NCBI GenBank assembly: GCA_031292355.1
Contig: JARLHI010000030.1
Location: 124,001 to 188,000 of the forward strand
DNA length: 64,000 nt
Source: Candidatus Obscuribacterales bacterium
GTDB lineage: Bacteria > Cyanobacteriota > Vampirovibrionia > Obscuribacterales > Obscuribacteraceae
Direction: 5' to 3'
The position numbers and the translations under genes are program-made. Of the stretch, positions 24,534 through 33,744 are shown one piece after another. Positions within the stretch are counted from its first letter, which is position 1. Each line of letters begins with the position of its first letter. The notes beneath the pieces are model-generated. The model searched no databases, was not told where the DNA came from, and was given only the letters and a program-made list of their open reading frames with translations.

Positions 24534-25826
24534 ATGTCAACTCCAGCCAAGAGTCAACCAGCCAAAACAAACGACTCGCGTACGAAGCTTCTTGCCGGAG
24601 CGAGCATTTGCTTTTTGAAGAGTGGATTTGCGGCAACCAGCCTGGATGACATCGCCACCGAGAGCAAAGTAGTCAAACAAACAATTTACAACCACTTTCA
24701 AACAAAAGAGACATTGTTTCGTGAAGCGGTCGATTATCTCATGCACAGGTTAGAGATAAACCTCGACGAACAGTGGTTGAGCGCCGAACCTTATGACTTT
24801 TTCTGTAAAGTGGGAAAACTGAATCTCACATTGTTGCAGAACAAGAGAATGACAGACCTGCTTCAATTGGCAGTGAAAGAGTCGAAGAATTTTCCCGAAT
24901 TGCAAGATATGTATTCGGAAGCCATTCCAGAGCCAATGCTTGCTTTCGTCAGCAACTATCTTGAGCGCATAACAAAAGCACCGAAGCATCAGTGCGATAT
25001 TTTTTCCTGGGCCTTTCGCTCGGCCATCACTGGTTATGCGACGCTATACAACACTAACCAATTGACTGCAGAAACCTATCCGCGGCCTTCAAAGTATATT
25101 TTTGACCTGGCCACGATTTTCACTGCGCTTATCGAAAAGATCTCATCGCCACCGGTTTCGATACCACAAGCCAGGCAGATAGCAGAAACTCTCAATCATG
25201 AAAGTTTTGCAGAAGAGACAATTTTTGCGGACACAATACGAAAACTGACCACCAATCAAATGGCCATTATTCGGGCTGCCCTGAGAGTTTTTGCTGAAAA
25301 AGGCTATATCGAAACAACGATGCTAGATGTTTCAGCGCAGGCAAACGTATCAAAACAAACAGTGTACAAACACTTCAAAAGCAAAGACGTGCTCTATAAG
25401 ACTTTCTGTCAGGCGTATCTGGAGCGATTGCAGACCAAGTGTCAGCATTTTGCCCTGCAACACAATCCATCAGTAGAATTTGTATTGAGGGACACACAAT
25501 GTCTCTTTGCGCTATCTTCCCATGACTGGTTTCTGCGCCTTTTCCGAACACTGATTGCGGAGTCGTATTTTTTCCCTGTTGAGGCCAACCGTGCCCTGAT
25601 TTTTTTATTCACACTAGGCGAAGAGATCAATAATTCAGCAGCTTTTCAAAACGAAAATGGATTGAATGAAAACGTCACCCTGCAGATATCAAAATTAATA
25701 GCAATTCGTTCAATTTCTGGCAATTTTATTCTATCCAAACAAATATACAAACTGAGCGGAAATCTCGAAGTCAATGAGAATGAAATATTCGATTTGTTGA
25801 TCCGCTTAACGGCAGTAAGTTTTTAA
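24534..25826 (+). CDS. Double TetR fusion regulator
   Basis: Two complete TetR-type DNA-binding units are fused in one 430-aa chain. The first is at about residues 18-62 (TSLDDIATESKVVKQTIYNHF), the second at about 239-288 (TTMLDVSAQANVSKQTVYKHF). Each is followed by a helical ligand-binding-like region. TetR proteins normally dimerise; a fused chain may act as a pseudo-dimer on asymmetric sites. The TTG at 24498 is a longer option, but AAAGG at about 5-nt spacing favours ATG 24534. It is divergent from the fasciclin gene, which it likely represses. Confidence 0.9.
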   Translation: MSTPAKSQPAKTNDSRTKLLAGASICFLKSGFAATSLDDIATESKVVKQTIYNHFQTKETLFREAVDYLMHRLEINLDEQWLSAEPYDFFCKVGKLNLTLLQNKRMTDLLQLAVKESKNFPELQDMYSEAIPEPMLAFVSNYLERITKAPKHQCDIFSWAFRSAITGYATLYNTNQLTAETYPRPSKYIFDLATIFTALIEKISSPPVSIPQARQIAETLNHESFAEETIFADTIRKLTTNQMAIIRAALRVFAEKGYIETTMLDVSAQANVSKQTVYKHFKSKDVLYKTFCQAYLERLQTKCQHFALQHNPSVEFVLRDTQCLFALSSHDWFLRLFRTLIAESYFFPVEANRALIFLFTLGEEINNSAAFQNENGLNENVTLQISKLIAIRSISGNFILSKQIYKLSGNLEVNENEIFDLLIRLTAVSF

Positions 25827-25828
25827 AG

Positions 25829-26962
25829 TCAACGTTTTTTCTCAACCGTATGAACTGCCGGCTTGGGTTTGGTGCTGGCTGCATCCAAAAAATCTTGCAT
25901 CCAAATTGATAGAAGGTACATGACGATAAAGCCAACAATGAAAAAGCCAGCCGTCACCAATCTCTTCTTTTCTAGTTTCCTAGTGCTTGCAAGCTTTGCA
26001 ACATCAATATTTTGTCCCAGAGAAAGATTTCTCAAGTCAGCGGACAAAGCCGCTGCAGTTTGATAACGATCAGAGGGCTTCTTTTCCATGCAGCGAAAGA
26101 CAATCAAACGCAGATTGTCTGAGATTTTTAGATTCGGCGCAAATTCAGGCGGCGCCTGAGTCAAATGTTTGTTGATTGTGGCAATGAAGTTTGGACCAAG
26201 AAATGGTGGCTTCCCCGATAGCACAAAATACATAACGCAACCAAAACAATAGATGTCTGTGCGGCCATCAATCTCCCCACCGGTGGCCTGCTCAGGACTC
26301 ATATAGAGAGGGGTGCCAACGACAACACCGGTTTGTGTCAAGCCAAGCGGTGTGAGGTCGGTTTCGTCCAGCACTTTGGCAATACCAAAATCCACCAGAT
26401 GTGAGACCGTAGTTCCGTCGGCGGTGCGAGTGAGCATAATATTTTCAGGTTTCAAGTCGCGGTGCACGACCTTGTTTTGGTGTGCGTGCTCAAGAGCAGT
26501 CGCTACTTGTTTAAAAATGGTGACAGCCTCAGCCGGGGCAATTCTCAAATCTCTTTGAATTTTTGCACCAAGAGAGATACCGTCGATCCAGTCCATCACG
26601 AGATAAGGTCTATTTGTTGTCGTTAAACCGAAGTCGTTGACGCGGCAAATATTTGGATGATTCAACAATGACGCCGATTTTGCCTCGACGATAAAGCGTT
26701 GCAAGGCGATTTCGTCTACGTCAGACTCAGCTCGCATCACCTTAATTGCCGAGAACGCTTTTGTGTAGCGATTACGCGCCTTGTAGATGGCGCCCATCCC
26801 ACCTTCGCTGACTTTATTAAACACTTCGTATTGCTGTGGCAACTCGCTAGCGAGTGCTTCCAAGCTTTTTTCTTCAGCACTCAATTCAGTAGTGACGCCC
26901 TCGCTTTTATCGAAGTTTGGTTCGAGATCAGCATTTGTCGTATCGTCACTGCTGGTTGCCAT
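25829..26962 (-). CDS. Serine/threonine protein kinase, membrane-anchored
   Basis: A PknB-type kinase of 377 aa. The glycine loop SEGGMGAIY, Lys74 (AIK), Glu94, the catalytic HRDLKPEN with Asp169, DFG191 and the activation-loop GTPLYMSPEQ are all intact. A single C-terminal membrane helix (FIVGFIVMYLLSIW) anchors it, with a short basic extracytoplasmic tail and no PASTA or sensor domain. It is co-directional with the secreted TPR gene, with only 3 nt between them, so the two are probably one operon and the TPR protein may be a partner or substrate (inference). Confidence 0.93.
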   Translation of the reverse strand: MATSSDDTTNADLEPNFDKSEGVTTELSAEEKSLEALASELPQQYEVFNKVSEGGMGAIYKARNRYTKAFSAIKVMRAESDVDEIALQRFIVEAKSASLLNHPNICRVNDFGLTTTNRPYLVMDWIDGISLGAKIQRDLRIAPAEAVTIFKQVATALEHAHQNKVVHRDLKPENIMLTRTADGTTVSHLVDFGIAKVLDETDLTPLGLTQTGVVVGTPLYMSPEQATGGEIDGRTDIYCFGCVMYFVLSGKPPFLGPNFIATINKHLTQAPPEFAPNLKISDNLRLIVFRCMEKKPSDRYQTAAALSADLRNLSLGQNIDVAKLASTRKLEKKRLVTAGFFIVGFIVMYLLSIWMQDFLDAASTKPKPAVHTVEKKR

Positions 26963-26965
26963 ACT

Positions 26966-27697
26966 CTATTTTCTTTCCGCAGTCACATCGCCAGAAGCTA
27001 CTTCACCAGGATGTCCTTGTTCCTTTGCTATTGACTCCTCAACAACTTGCGCTTTGGTATCCTTTTTCAATTTCTTCAAGACGCGAGCGTAAGTTTGAAG
27101 AGCTAAAATTCGCTTTTCGGTTGGCACTGTTTTTGGGTCAGCGCTCTCTTCAACAGACTGCGCTAAAACAGGTTCCGCCTCTGAATATTCTTCTTTTTCA
27201 ATAAAAAGATTCGACAAATCTATTCTCGCATTGAACATTGCTGCCGGAGATTTGCCTGCCTCTACCAATCCCACTACTCGTTTTTGAAAACCGACAGCGT
27301 CATCGAGATTGTGCTGGGCCTTGCAAACGGTAACTAGGTGCTTTAACGCAGGTACAGTCTTTTCACTGCCTGGACCGTCACGCAGAGCAGACACTTGCAG
27401 CACATATCGAAACGACTTTTCAGCATTCTGCCACTGTTTTTTTGTCTCGTATTCAGCACCCAACCGCATATATTGTTCAATCGCCCTGGTTTGAGCCATT
27501 ATTGCTTGCTGTGATTGAATGACCGAATCATAAGATTTGGAAACCACCCTGCCGTGATTGGCACTTGCAGCCATACCCGCGCCAAGACCAGCAGCTGATG
27601 CATTGACGCCTCCGCTTTCAAAAATTGCTTGAGCCCCGGCGTACGGCACAGACAGGCCAAATGCCAGCGATACCAGGATCGTATGTTTTTTTAGCAT
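26966..27697 (-). CDS. Secreted TPR-repeat protein
   Basis: A signal peptide (ILVSLAFGLSVPYAGAQA) is followed by a linker and a helical repeat region with TPR spacing (MRLGAEYETKKQWQNAEKSF, ALKHLVTVCKAQHNLDDAVG, LSNLFIEKEEYSEAEPVLAQS, LQTYARVLKKL). The closing part is charged and disordered. TPR proteins scaffold protein complexes. It sits upstream of the membrane-anchored kinase in one operon. Confidence 0.78.
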   Translation of the reverse strand: MLKKHTILVSLAFGLSVPYAGAQAIFESGGVNASAAGLGAGMAASANHGRVVSKSYDSVIQSQQAIMAQTRAIEQYMRLGAEYETKKQWQNAEKSFRYVLQVSALRDGPGSEKTVPALKHLVTVCKAQHNLDDAVGFQKRVVGLVEAGKSPAAMFNARIDLSNLFIEKEEYSEAEPVLAQSVEESADPKTVPTEKRILALQTYARVLKKLKKDTKAQVVEESIAKEQGHPGEVASGDVTAERK

Positions 27698-27896
27698 CAG
27701 GCAAGCCCCAACTGTCGAGCTAAACGTACCCTAAACGGGCTTTACTTAAACAGATCTTTACTAGATTTGAGCAGCCGACCAAGGACAAATCGAAGCGCAA
27801 GTCTAATTCAAATGCGTGTGATGAGCAAAATCCTCTGGAACAATCCCGTTTATTAACGGTAAACTTCAGTCTGAAGAAGCAATCCAGCCCAGGTTT

Positions 27897-28568
27897 ATGA
27901 AGAAATCAATTAAATCCCAATCTCTAATAGTTCTCCTGATCGTTTCTGCAATCAGCGCCTCGCTAAATCAATCGGCAGCGATAGCCGCCACGCAAAACCG
28001 CCACTATGACGTCAAAGTAGACGGCAAGCCCGCTGGTAGCTATAACCTGGTTATTACAAGCAATGGTGACGCAACTGATGTTGTTTCAGATTGCACCGTC
28101 CATCATAAAATTCTAGTCTTCAACTATGACTACAAATATCATGGACACGAAACCTATAAACAAAGTCAGTTAAGCACCTTTTCCGGCACGTCAAACGACA
28201 ATGGCAAGCATTTCAATATTTCTTTGAAGCGCTCGCCCGACAACTCATTAAGTTACACAATCAACGGTAAAGGCGGCACCGCAAGCGGTGACACTTTGCT
28301 CAGCAGTTATTGGTTGTATCCTGTTAGTGAGCCAGACAAAGACGGCTTTAAATTCTTTGAAGTGGACTCTGGCAGAACGTTCAAGGCCAAATTAAAGCAA
28401 CTCGGTAATGATAATTTGACCATAGTTGGGCATCCAACACCTTGCCGTCATATTGAACTGGTAGGCGGTGACGATGGCGAATTGTGGTACGCCGACAATC
28501 GCATGGTGCGGCAATCCTCCAGTAATCTCGGTCACAAGACGGTGATTGAATTGGCGCGTATTGATTAG
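27897..28568 (+). CDS. Secreted DUF6134 family protein
   Basis: A signal peptide (LIVLLIVSAISASLNQSAAIA) is followed by a beta-rich domain with YDVKVDGKPAGSYNL, VFNYDYKYHGHETY and the closing ELWYADNRMVRQSS and GHKTVIELARI, consistent with DUF6134. These are periplasmic or secreted proteins of unknown role. The gene is divergent from the kinase/TPR operon and followed by a small hairpin and a hydrolase gene. Confidence 0.82.
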   Translation: MKKSIKSQSLIVLLIVSAISASLNQSAAIAATQNRHYDVKVDGKPAGSYNLVITSNGDATDVVSDCTVHHKILVFNYDYKYHGHETYKQSQLSTFSGTSNDNGKHFNISLKRSPDNSLSYTINGKGGTASGDTLLSSYWLYPVSEPDKDGFKFFEVDSGRTFKAKLKQLGNDNLTIVGHPTPCRHIELVGGDDGELWYADNRMVRQSSSNLGHKTVIELARID

Positions 28569-28581
28569 GGCCAAATCATCG

Positions 28582-28603
28582 CAAACAGTTAACGAACTGT
28601 TTG
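28582..28603 (+). terminator. 9-bp hairpin after the DUF6134 gene
   Basis: CAAACAGTT and AACTGTTTG pair perfectly around a 4-nt loop, 13 bp after the stop codon. There is no strong T-run beyond TGTTT, so it is at best a weak intrinsic terminator. Confidence 0.4.
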
Positions 28604-28686
28604 GATAGCGATTCTTATGGACCCGCTTTCGCATAACTTTAGTTAAGGGGTCTCCTGGCTCCTGCGTATTCAAAGAGAAATCGCCG

Positions 28687-29550
28687 GTGATAAAACCAAA
28701 GAAGCTCATTATTTTCAATTTCCTTGTTTTATTTGCAACTTTTGCTGGCGCCTATCTGGCTCTGGCTTCGATCTTGAATAATCACTCGATTCTACAGCCA
28801 ATTCTGTTGCACCCCGAAATTGGCACGACTGAAAATTATGAACGGGCAGTCGTCACCGGCATAAAAAGAACCGATATCGACATACCGACTGTCGACGGCA
28901 ATAAAATGCATGCCTGGCTTTTCACTTTACCCAATGCAAATAAGATAGCCATCGTCAGTCACGGCAACGCCGCCAACATAGCCTATCGATTGCACATTGC
29001 CAAAGCGCTCCTAAAGGCGGGCTGTTCAGTGTTACTTTACGACTACAGAGGTTACGGCAAAAGCACCGGCAACGCCACCATGAATGGCATCCTCGAGGAT
29101 GGTATAACAGTCTACGATTATGTTCACAACACACTCAAGTACGATGACAAACACATCATCCTTTACGGAGAATCAATAGGCAGCGGTGTCACATGTCATA
29201 TCGCCTCCTTGCGCCCGTGCCTCGGTGTGATTATTCAGTCAGGGTTGGCTTCTATTCCATCGACTGCAAAAGCACAGATTCCCTTTCTCGCCATTTTTCC
29301 AGACTTTGTTTTTGCACAGCCACATTTTGCAAATGCTGAAGCATTGAGTAAAATACACGTTCCAATTTTGCTCATTCACGGAAAACTGGATCACACCGTC
29401 GCCTCTAGTGAGTCAGCAAAAATGTTCGCTCGTGCAAACGAGCCCCAAACGCTCATCTGGCTCGACCACTGTGGACACAATGATGTTGGCGATCAAGATT
29501 CGCAGCTGTTTCACGAATCAATTGAAAATTTCGTCAGGACATTACCCTAG
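28687..29550 (+). CDS. Membrane-anchored alpha/beta hydrolase (BEM46-like)
   Basis: A 287-aa protein with an N-terminal anchor helix (LIIFNFLVLFATFAGAYLAL) and a hydrolase domain: oxyanion-type SHGNAANI, LLYDYRGYGKS, nucleophile GESIGSG, Asp in LLIHGKLDHT and His in LDHCGHND. The BEM46/FrsA-like layout suggests an esterase or thioesterase of unknown substrate. It starts with GTG at 28687, with weak ribosome-site support. Confidence 0.85.
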   Translation: MIKPKKLIIFNFLVLFATFAGAYLALASILNNHSILQPILLHPEIGTTENYERAVVTGIKRTDIDIPTVDGNKMHAWLFTLPNANKIAIVSHGNAANIAYRLHIAKALLKAGCSVLLYDYRGYGKSTGNATMNGILEDGITVYDYVHNTLKYDDKHIILYGESIGSGVTCHIASLRPCLGVIIQSGLASIPSTAKAQIPFLAIFPDFVFAQPHFANAEALSKIHVPILLIHGKLDHTVASSESAKMFARANEPQTLIWLDHCGHNDVGDQDSQLFHESIENFVRTLP

Positions 29551-29742
29551 GCTACTTTCTGCACCCATCACAAAGATCCTCACAATATAGTGGCGGCGGG
29601 CCTTCACAGTCTATTGTCTGGCAATGTCCAATAATCCGTTTTTCCGGGTATATAACACCCAGGGTATTCTGTCGCCTCAAATGCCTAATTCGCAAAATTC
29701 TGACAGCCAGAAATAACTTCACTTTTGATTTGAGAGATTCAG

Positions 29743-32700
29743 ATGGCAGCTGTCGACACTAAGCCTGACATTCCAGATAAATCAAAAGACGGCAAAGATA
29801 AGCCGACTCCGCCTGCACTCAAAGATAATGCCACCGTACATGAAAACAAGGACTCACAAAGAGAGGAGCAAGACAGAGCTACCAAAGCCGCTTCTGGACA
29901 CTTGGGCAGCGTAGAGATTCACACGGAAGCGGGCGCTACGGTCGAAATCGACAAAAACAACAAACCCGTTAAGTTCGAAGAGAAAGGCAAAGTTTGGACG
30001 TCGACCGATGGCAAAACGTTCACTAACGGCGCCGACATAATGCAACTGAAAAAGGCGAAGGATGGCGACTACCAATTAGTTGCCACTCCGCTACCAACAG
30101 GCAAGGTGAATGCTGAAGGTTTTACACAGTTCAGCAACGACGAAACAAGAGCAATGTTCGAAGCACGAACTGCTGCCGGAGAAAAATTCACCTTTCAAAA
30201 AGCTGATGTGGCACCAGGTGAAAAGGGCTATTACCAGGTCGCTGCACAACAACTCACACCTGAGAAATATCCAAACGGACTTCGAGTTCCAACAACTGAA
30301 AGCCCCATTGTAGTTGGTAACACAGTGCATTTTCCGGATGGCAGTGTCATACCCGCCGGTACAAAATTACCGAACGGTGTTCAATTAGACGGCAAAACAA
30401 TCAAGGCGCCACCAGACGGCATTAAATTGGAAAATGGTGTTGTGCTCAAAGATGGCATGCAACTGCCTGAAGGCACTGCCATTGCCGGAGGTCAGAGAAC
30501 AAACGCCAACGATTGGCTCCTCACGCGCACCAAAGTCGATGAAGCAGGAAATAAAACATACGACGTTTACACGCCACCAAATTCAAATTTCGGCGAGCGA
30601 TGGAAACCAGTGGATGGACAACCAGGACAATTCTCGCCTAGATCTGTTCCAACCGATATGGTCTTCTTACCATCGGGAAAGTTCGAAATCCCGACGGGCT
30701 GGGGCACCGCAAAAGGTGAAGGCCCGGCCTTCCTAGCCAAATATGGCGATGGCGATTTCAACATCATCACAGCCAAAGACCTAAGCGAAACATACAAAGG
30801 CACCACTGATGCTCGTTCCTTGGCTAAGCTGGAAGAAGTGACACCGAAGGCCTCTGTTGAAGTTGGCGATCAGATAACAACTGCGCGCAGTGAGACGCAA
30901 GTCCTCTCGGCAAGTGAGTTTAGAAACAGAGGAATCTACGGCGAACGAGAAGATTTCAAAGCAGCCATTGATGCAAATCATCAATTAGCCACAGAACAAA
31001 AAGATTTTAACGTAAAGGTCGACGGTATTCTCGATAGTAAAGCTCCTGCAAACGAAATTCTAGACAAACTGCGCGGTATCGCATTTAGTGATGAAGCGAA
31101 AACTATGCCTTCTACAAACTTGATGAAACTGTACACAGCATTTCGAAAGATGGGAAATCCCGAAGATATGCTCCACTTGTATGATTCGACAAAAAATGAA
31201 GAATTCAAGAAATCTCCATTCGTCAGAGAGTTTTTGGCCGCTGCTTACAACGCCAATGGTATGGCTGGAAAATCGCTAGAAGTCGTTAAGAGCATCGAAG
31301 ATGAGTCTAAAAATGCTGCAAATCCTCGTCCGGATTTGATGAATGGCGAAGTGTTTGGTGCTAAGGCTAAAGCATTCGTTATTCGTCAAGATAGATCCGA
31401 GAAACTGCTCAGTGCCCTCGAAAGTGGAGATAGTGCAAAAGTTGAGACAGCGCGTGCAGCTTATGCAAAAGCTTATGATCTACCTGAAAATGCGCCTTTG
31501 CCATCAGCAGAGAAGCTAAAATCTCAAGCGCACGAGGAACTGATAAGCGCGCGAGATGCTTACACTGAAGGTTTTAAACGTAACTATGAGTATTATCCTG
31601 GCATTAACGCCGCTTATACAAATCTGTCACTAGGAGATTTGAAGTCAGCCAAAGATATCGCGGGTCTGACGAGTTTAGCGACAGTTCGCGAAGGAGGACT
31701 GGAACGCGGTAATTACTGGACTTCAATGACGATGCTGGAGTCTTCCCTCGTTGGTGGAATTGAAAAACCACAAATTGATGCCACCATTGCTCGCATTGCC
31801 GGCGGAAACAAAATTGAGCCTGCGGAGCTAAAGTCCACTCTTGATGCCTGGGAAACACGCGTGCGTCCAGCTTTGGAAAAGCTTCAAAAAGATCCAGCAC
31901 AAGGCGCCGAAGCACAAAAAATGTTGGAAAGATTCAACTATGCGGAAGCCAAACTCAAAGATAGCCTTGCCAATCCAACTACCGCAGCTAAAGCGGCTGG
32001 TGATATCACCCCTGGTGACATGCTGCTCCAGAAATCACACTATTACCGGGGTATGTCGGTATCTGATTCAGAAATTGTGCAAAATAATTTCCAATATGGT
32101 GGCATCATTACCGATACCTCCATTGCACGAGAAGATCGAGTTGAATTCGGCAAGCTCCTAAACACACCGATAAGAGAGCTGACGACTCTGGTTGGAGGCG
32201 ATGCGTCGAAATTACCTGCCTCTATCGACGAGCATACGCGCTTATCCGACATCAAGGATCCCGAACAATTCATTGCAATTTCGCAAAAATTGGTGCGTGA
32301 TAATTTCGGCAATGTGGCGAAGAATCTCGAAGTCATAGATAGTCACGAGCATGACGAGCTTTATGACAAACCAATCGAAGCCGCGAACGAAGCATCCGGC
32401 ATTCCAGCGGGTCGCAAAGAGCGCGAGGGATACGACTCACGCACCAGCCTTGCTTCCGAATTTGCAAAAGGGCTGGGCGATTGTCGACACCATGCGCAGT
32501 CCATGCAACTTCTCTATGACATGTGGCAAGGTCAGCACTTAAACGAATTTCTCCGGCAAGCCGACACGGCTGCTACTCCAGAATTGCGAGACAAGGCAAT
32601 AGCTGGCTTTAAAGATTTAGAACGTACCCAGCTGCGCACTATCGACGTCACAGTAAAGGTGCCAATTGAAGTTGAAAAGGCTTACAGACCAGTCCGACCT

Positions 32701-33639
32701 GATGTGGACACCACGCTGCCTGCAAATCAAAGCTTTGTCGCGGCCGACAAACTTAACTATCTAGAAGATCACACCATGAACATTTTGATTCGGCGCGACG
32801 AGCAAGGGCATCTGGAATCGGCGCGTTTTGCTGATTCCTTTTACAACAATACATACCACTGGTCAGATGGGGCCATCGGCGGTCTAACCAAGATAGTCGA
32901 CCCTGAAAAGGGCGACAATGTCAGATTTTCTGGCGGGACACTCAACGGCGTGCTTGGAGCAGAAAATTCCCAGGTTCCAGTGACGTTAGAACTAGCACCA
33001 TACTCAGGAACTCGAATCAAAAATAAACCGAACGATCCGGGACCGAACGACCCAGGATTGATTTTTGAGCGTGGTTTGCCAGTGAAAGATTTTGAAATGA
33101 TCAAAATGCTCAAAGATAGGGAGAACATAACCTCCAATTTGATGGCGCTGACTGACCATGTTCATGAGACTCACGCAGTGGCTGCACTAACTGAAAGGCT
33201 TGCAGCAGCTACGGAGCCCAAAGTGGCGCCGACAGAAGGTACATCGGACGGTACGGCCGAAATCAAGCCAGTAGCAAAGGACCAGAAAACAGATGAAGCC
33301 GAAAAAGTATTCAAACCTAAAGGCTTCAGATCATCCGAACCGGCCGAAAATCCACACTTGCCGGGTCACGAACATTCCAAATTGCCGCCAAAAGCCGTGC
33401 TCGAAGCAATGTCAAGAAAGCCCAACGAGCGTACGGCGAGCGAAAACGACAGCGTCCACGAATACTTGAGATCTCTTGGCAAGACGCCCGAAGAAGCACG
33501 ACTGACTGAGGCTAAAGTTAATGAAGCGATCGGTAAGGGTGCTAGTGTCACCATGGCCCTGAGCCTCGTACTGGGACTGGCATCTAGCGCATTTGCCGAG
33601 CCTGTTGCCGGCAATGGCAAGCTCACATACGGTCACTGA
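29743..33639 (+). CDS. Giant protein with transglutaminase/papain-like C914-H1010-D1031 and shared C-terminal module
   Basis: This 1298-aa protein lacks a signal peptide. The N-terminus (about 45 residues) is charged and disordered. It is followed by beta-rich modules with recurrent Trp/Gly/Asp-Gly turns (VWTSTDGKTFTNG, GKYEIPTGWG-type units), a long helical stretch, then GDCRHHAQ (Cys914), DHTMNILI (His1010) and FADSFYNN (Asp1031), the order of transglutaminase-like cysteine enzymes. From about residue 1188 comes a C-terminal module (KPKGFRSSEP, then RTASENDSVHEYL) ending in a hydrophobic helix (SVTMALSLVLGLASSAFA) and a TYGH tail. The next gene has the same module. Confidence 0.85.
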   Translation: MAAVDTKPDIPDKSKDGKDKPTPPALKDNATVHENKDSQREEQDRATKAASGHLGSVEIHTEAGATVEIDKNNKPVKFEEKGKVWTSTDGKTFTNGADIMQLKKAKDGDYQLVATPLPTGKVNAEGFTQFSNDETRAMFEARTAAGEKFTFQKADVAPGEKGYYQVAAQQLTPEKYPNGLRVPTTESPIVVGNTVHFPDGSVIPAGTKLPNGVQLDGKTIKAPPDGIKLENGVVLKDGMQLPEGTAIAGGQRTNANDWLLTRTKVDEAGNKTYDVYTPPNSNFGERWKPVDGQPGQFSPRSVPTDMVFLPSGKFEIPTGWGTAKGEGPAFLAKYGDGDFNIITAKDLSETYKGTTDARSLAKLEEVTPKASVEVGDQITTARSETQVLSASEFRNRGIYGEREDFKAAIDANHQLATEQKDFNVKVDGILDSKAPANEILDKLRGIAFSDEAKTMPSTNLMKLYTAFRKMGNPEDMLHLYDSTKNEEFKKSPFVREFLAAAYNANGMAGKSLEVVKSIEDESKNAANPRPDLMNGEVFGAKAKAFVIRQDRSEKLLSALESGDSAKVETARAAYAKAYDLPENAPLPSAEKLKSQAHEELISARDAYTEGFKRNYEYYPGINAAYTNLSLGDLKSAKDIAGLTSLATVREGGLERGNYWTSMTMLESSLVGGIEKPQIDATIARIAGGNKIEPAELKSTLDAWETRVRPALEKLQKDPAQGAEAQKMLERFNYAEAKLKDSLANPTTAAKAAGDITPGDMLLQKSHYYRGMSVSDSEIVQNNFQYGGIITDTSIAREDRVEFGKLLNTPIRELTTLVGGDASKLPASIDEHTRLSDIKDPEQFIAISQKLVRDNFGNVAKNLEVIDSHEHDELYDKPIEAANEASGIPAGRKEREGYDSRTSLASEFAKGLGDCRHHAQSMQLLYDMWQGQHLNEFLRQADTAATPELRDKAIAGFKDLERTQLRTIDVTVKVPIEVEKAYRPVRPDVDTTLPANQSFVAADKLNYLEDHTMNILIRRDEQGHLESARFADSFYNNTYHWSDGAIGGLTKIVDPEKGDNVRFSGGTLNGVLGAENSQVPVTLELAPYSGTRIKNKPNDPGPNDPGLIFERGLPVKDFEMIKMLKDRENITSNLMALTDHVHETHAVAALTERLAAATEPKVAPTEGTSDGTAEIKPVAKDQKTDEAEKVFKPKGFRSSEPAENPHLPGHEHSKLPPKAVLEAMSRKPNERTASENDSVHEYLRSLGKTPEEARLTEAKVNEAIGKGASVTMALSLVLGLASSAFAEPVAGNGKLTYGH

Positions 33640-33744
33640 TTTTGTCCAGAAACAAGCTTGAAGGGGTACATATTCCCTATGGACCCATTGTCGTGCGCGT
33701 ACACAGGAGCCGACAAAGCTAAAGCAATTTTTTGAGGACTTAAC

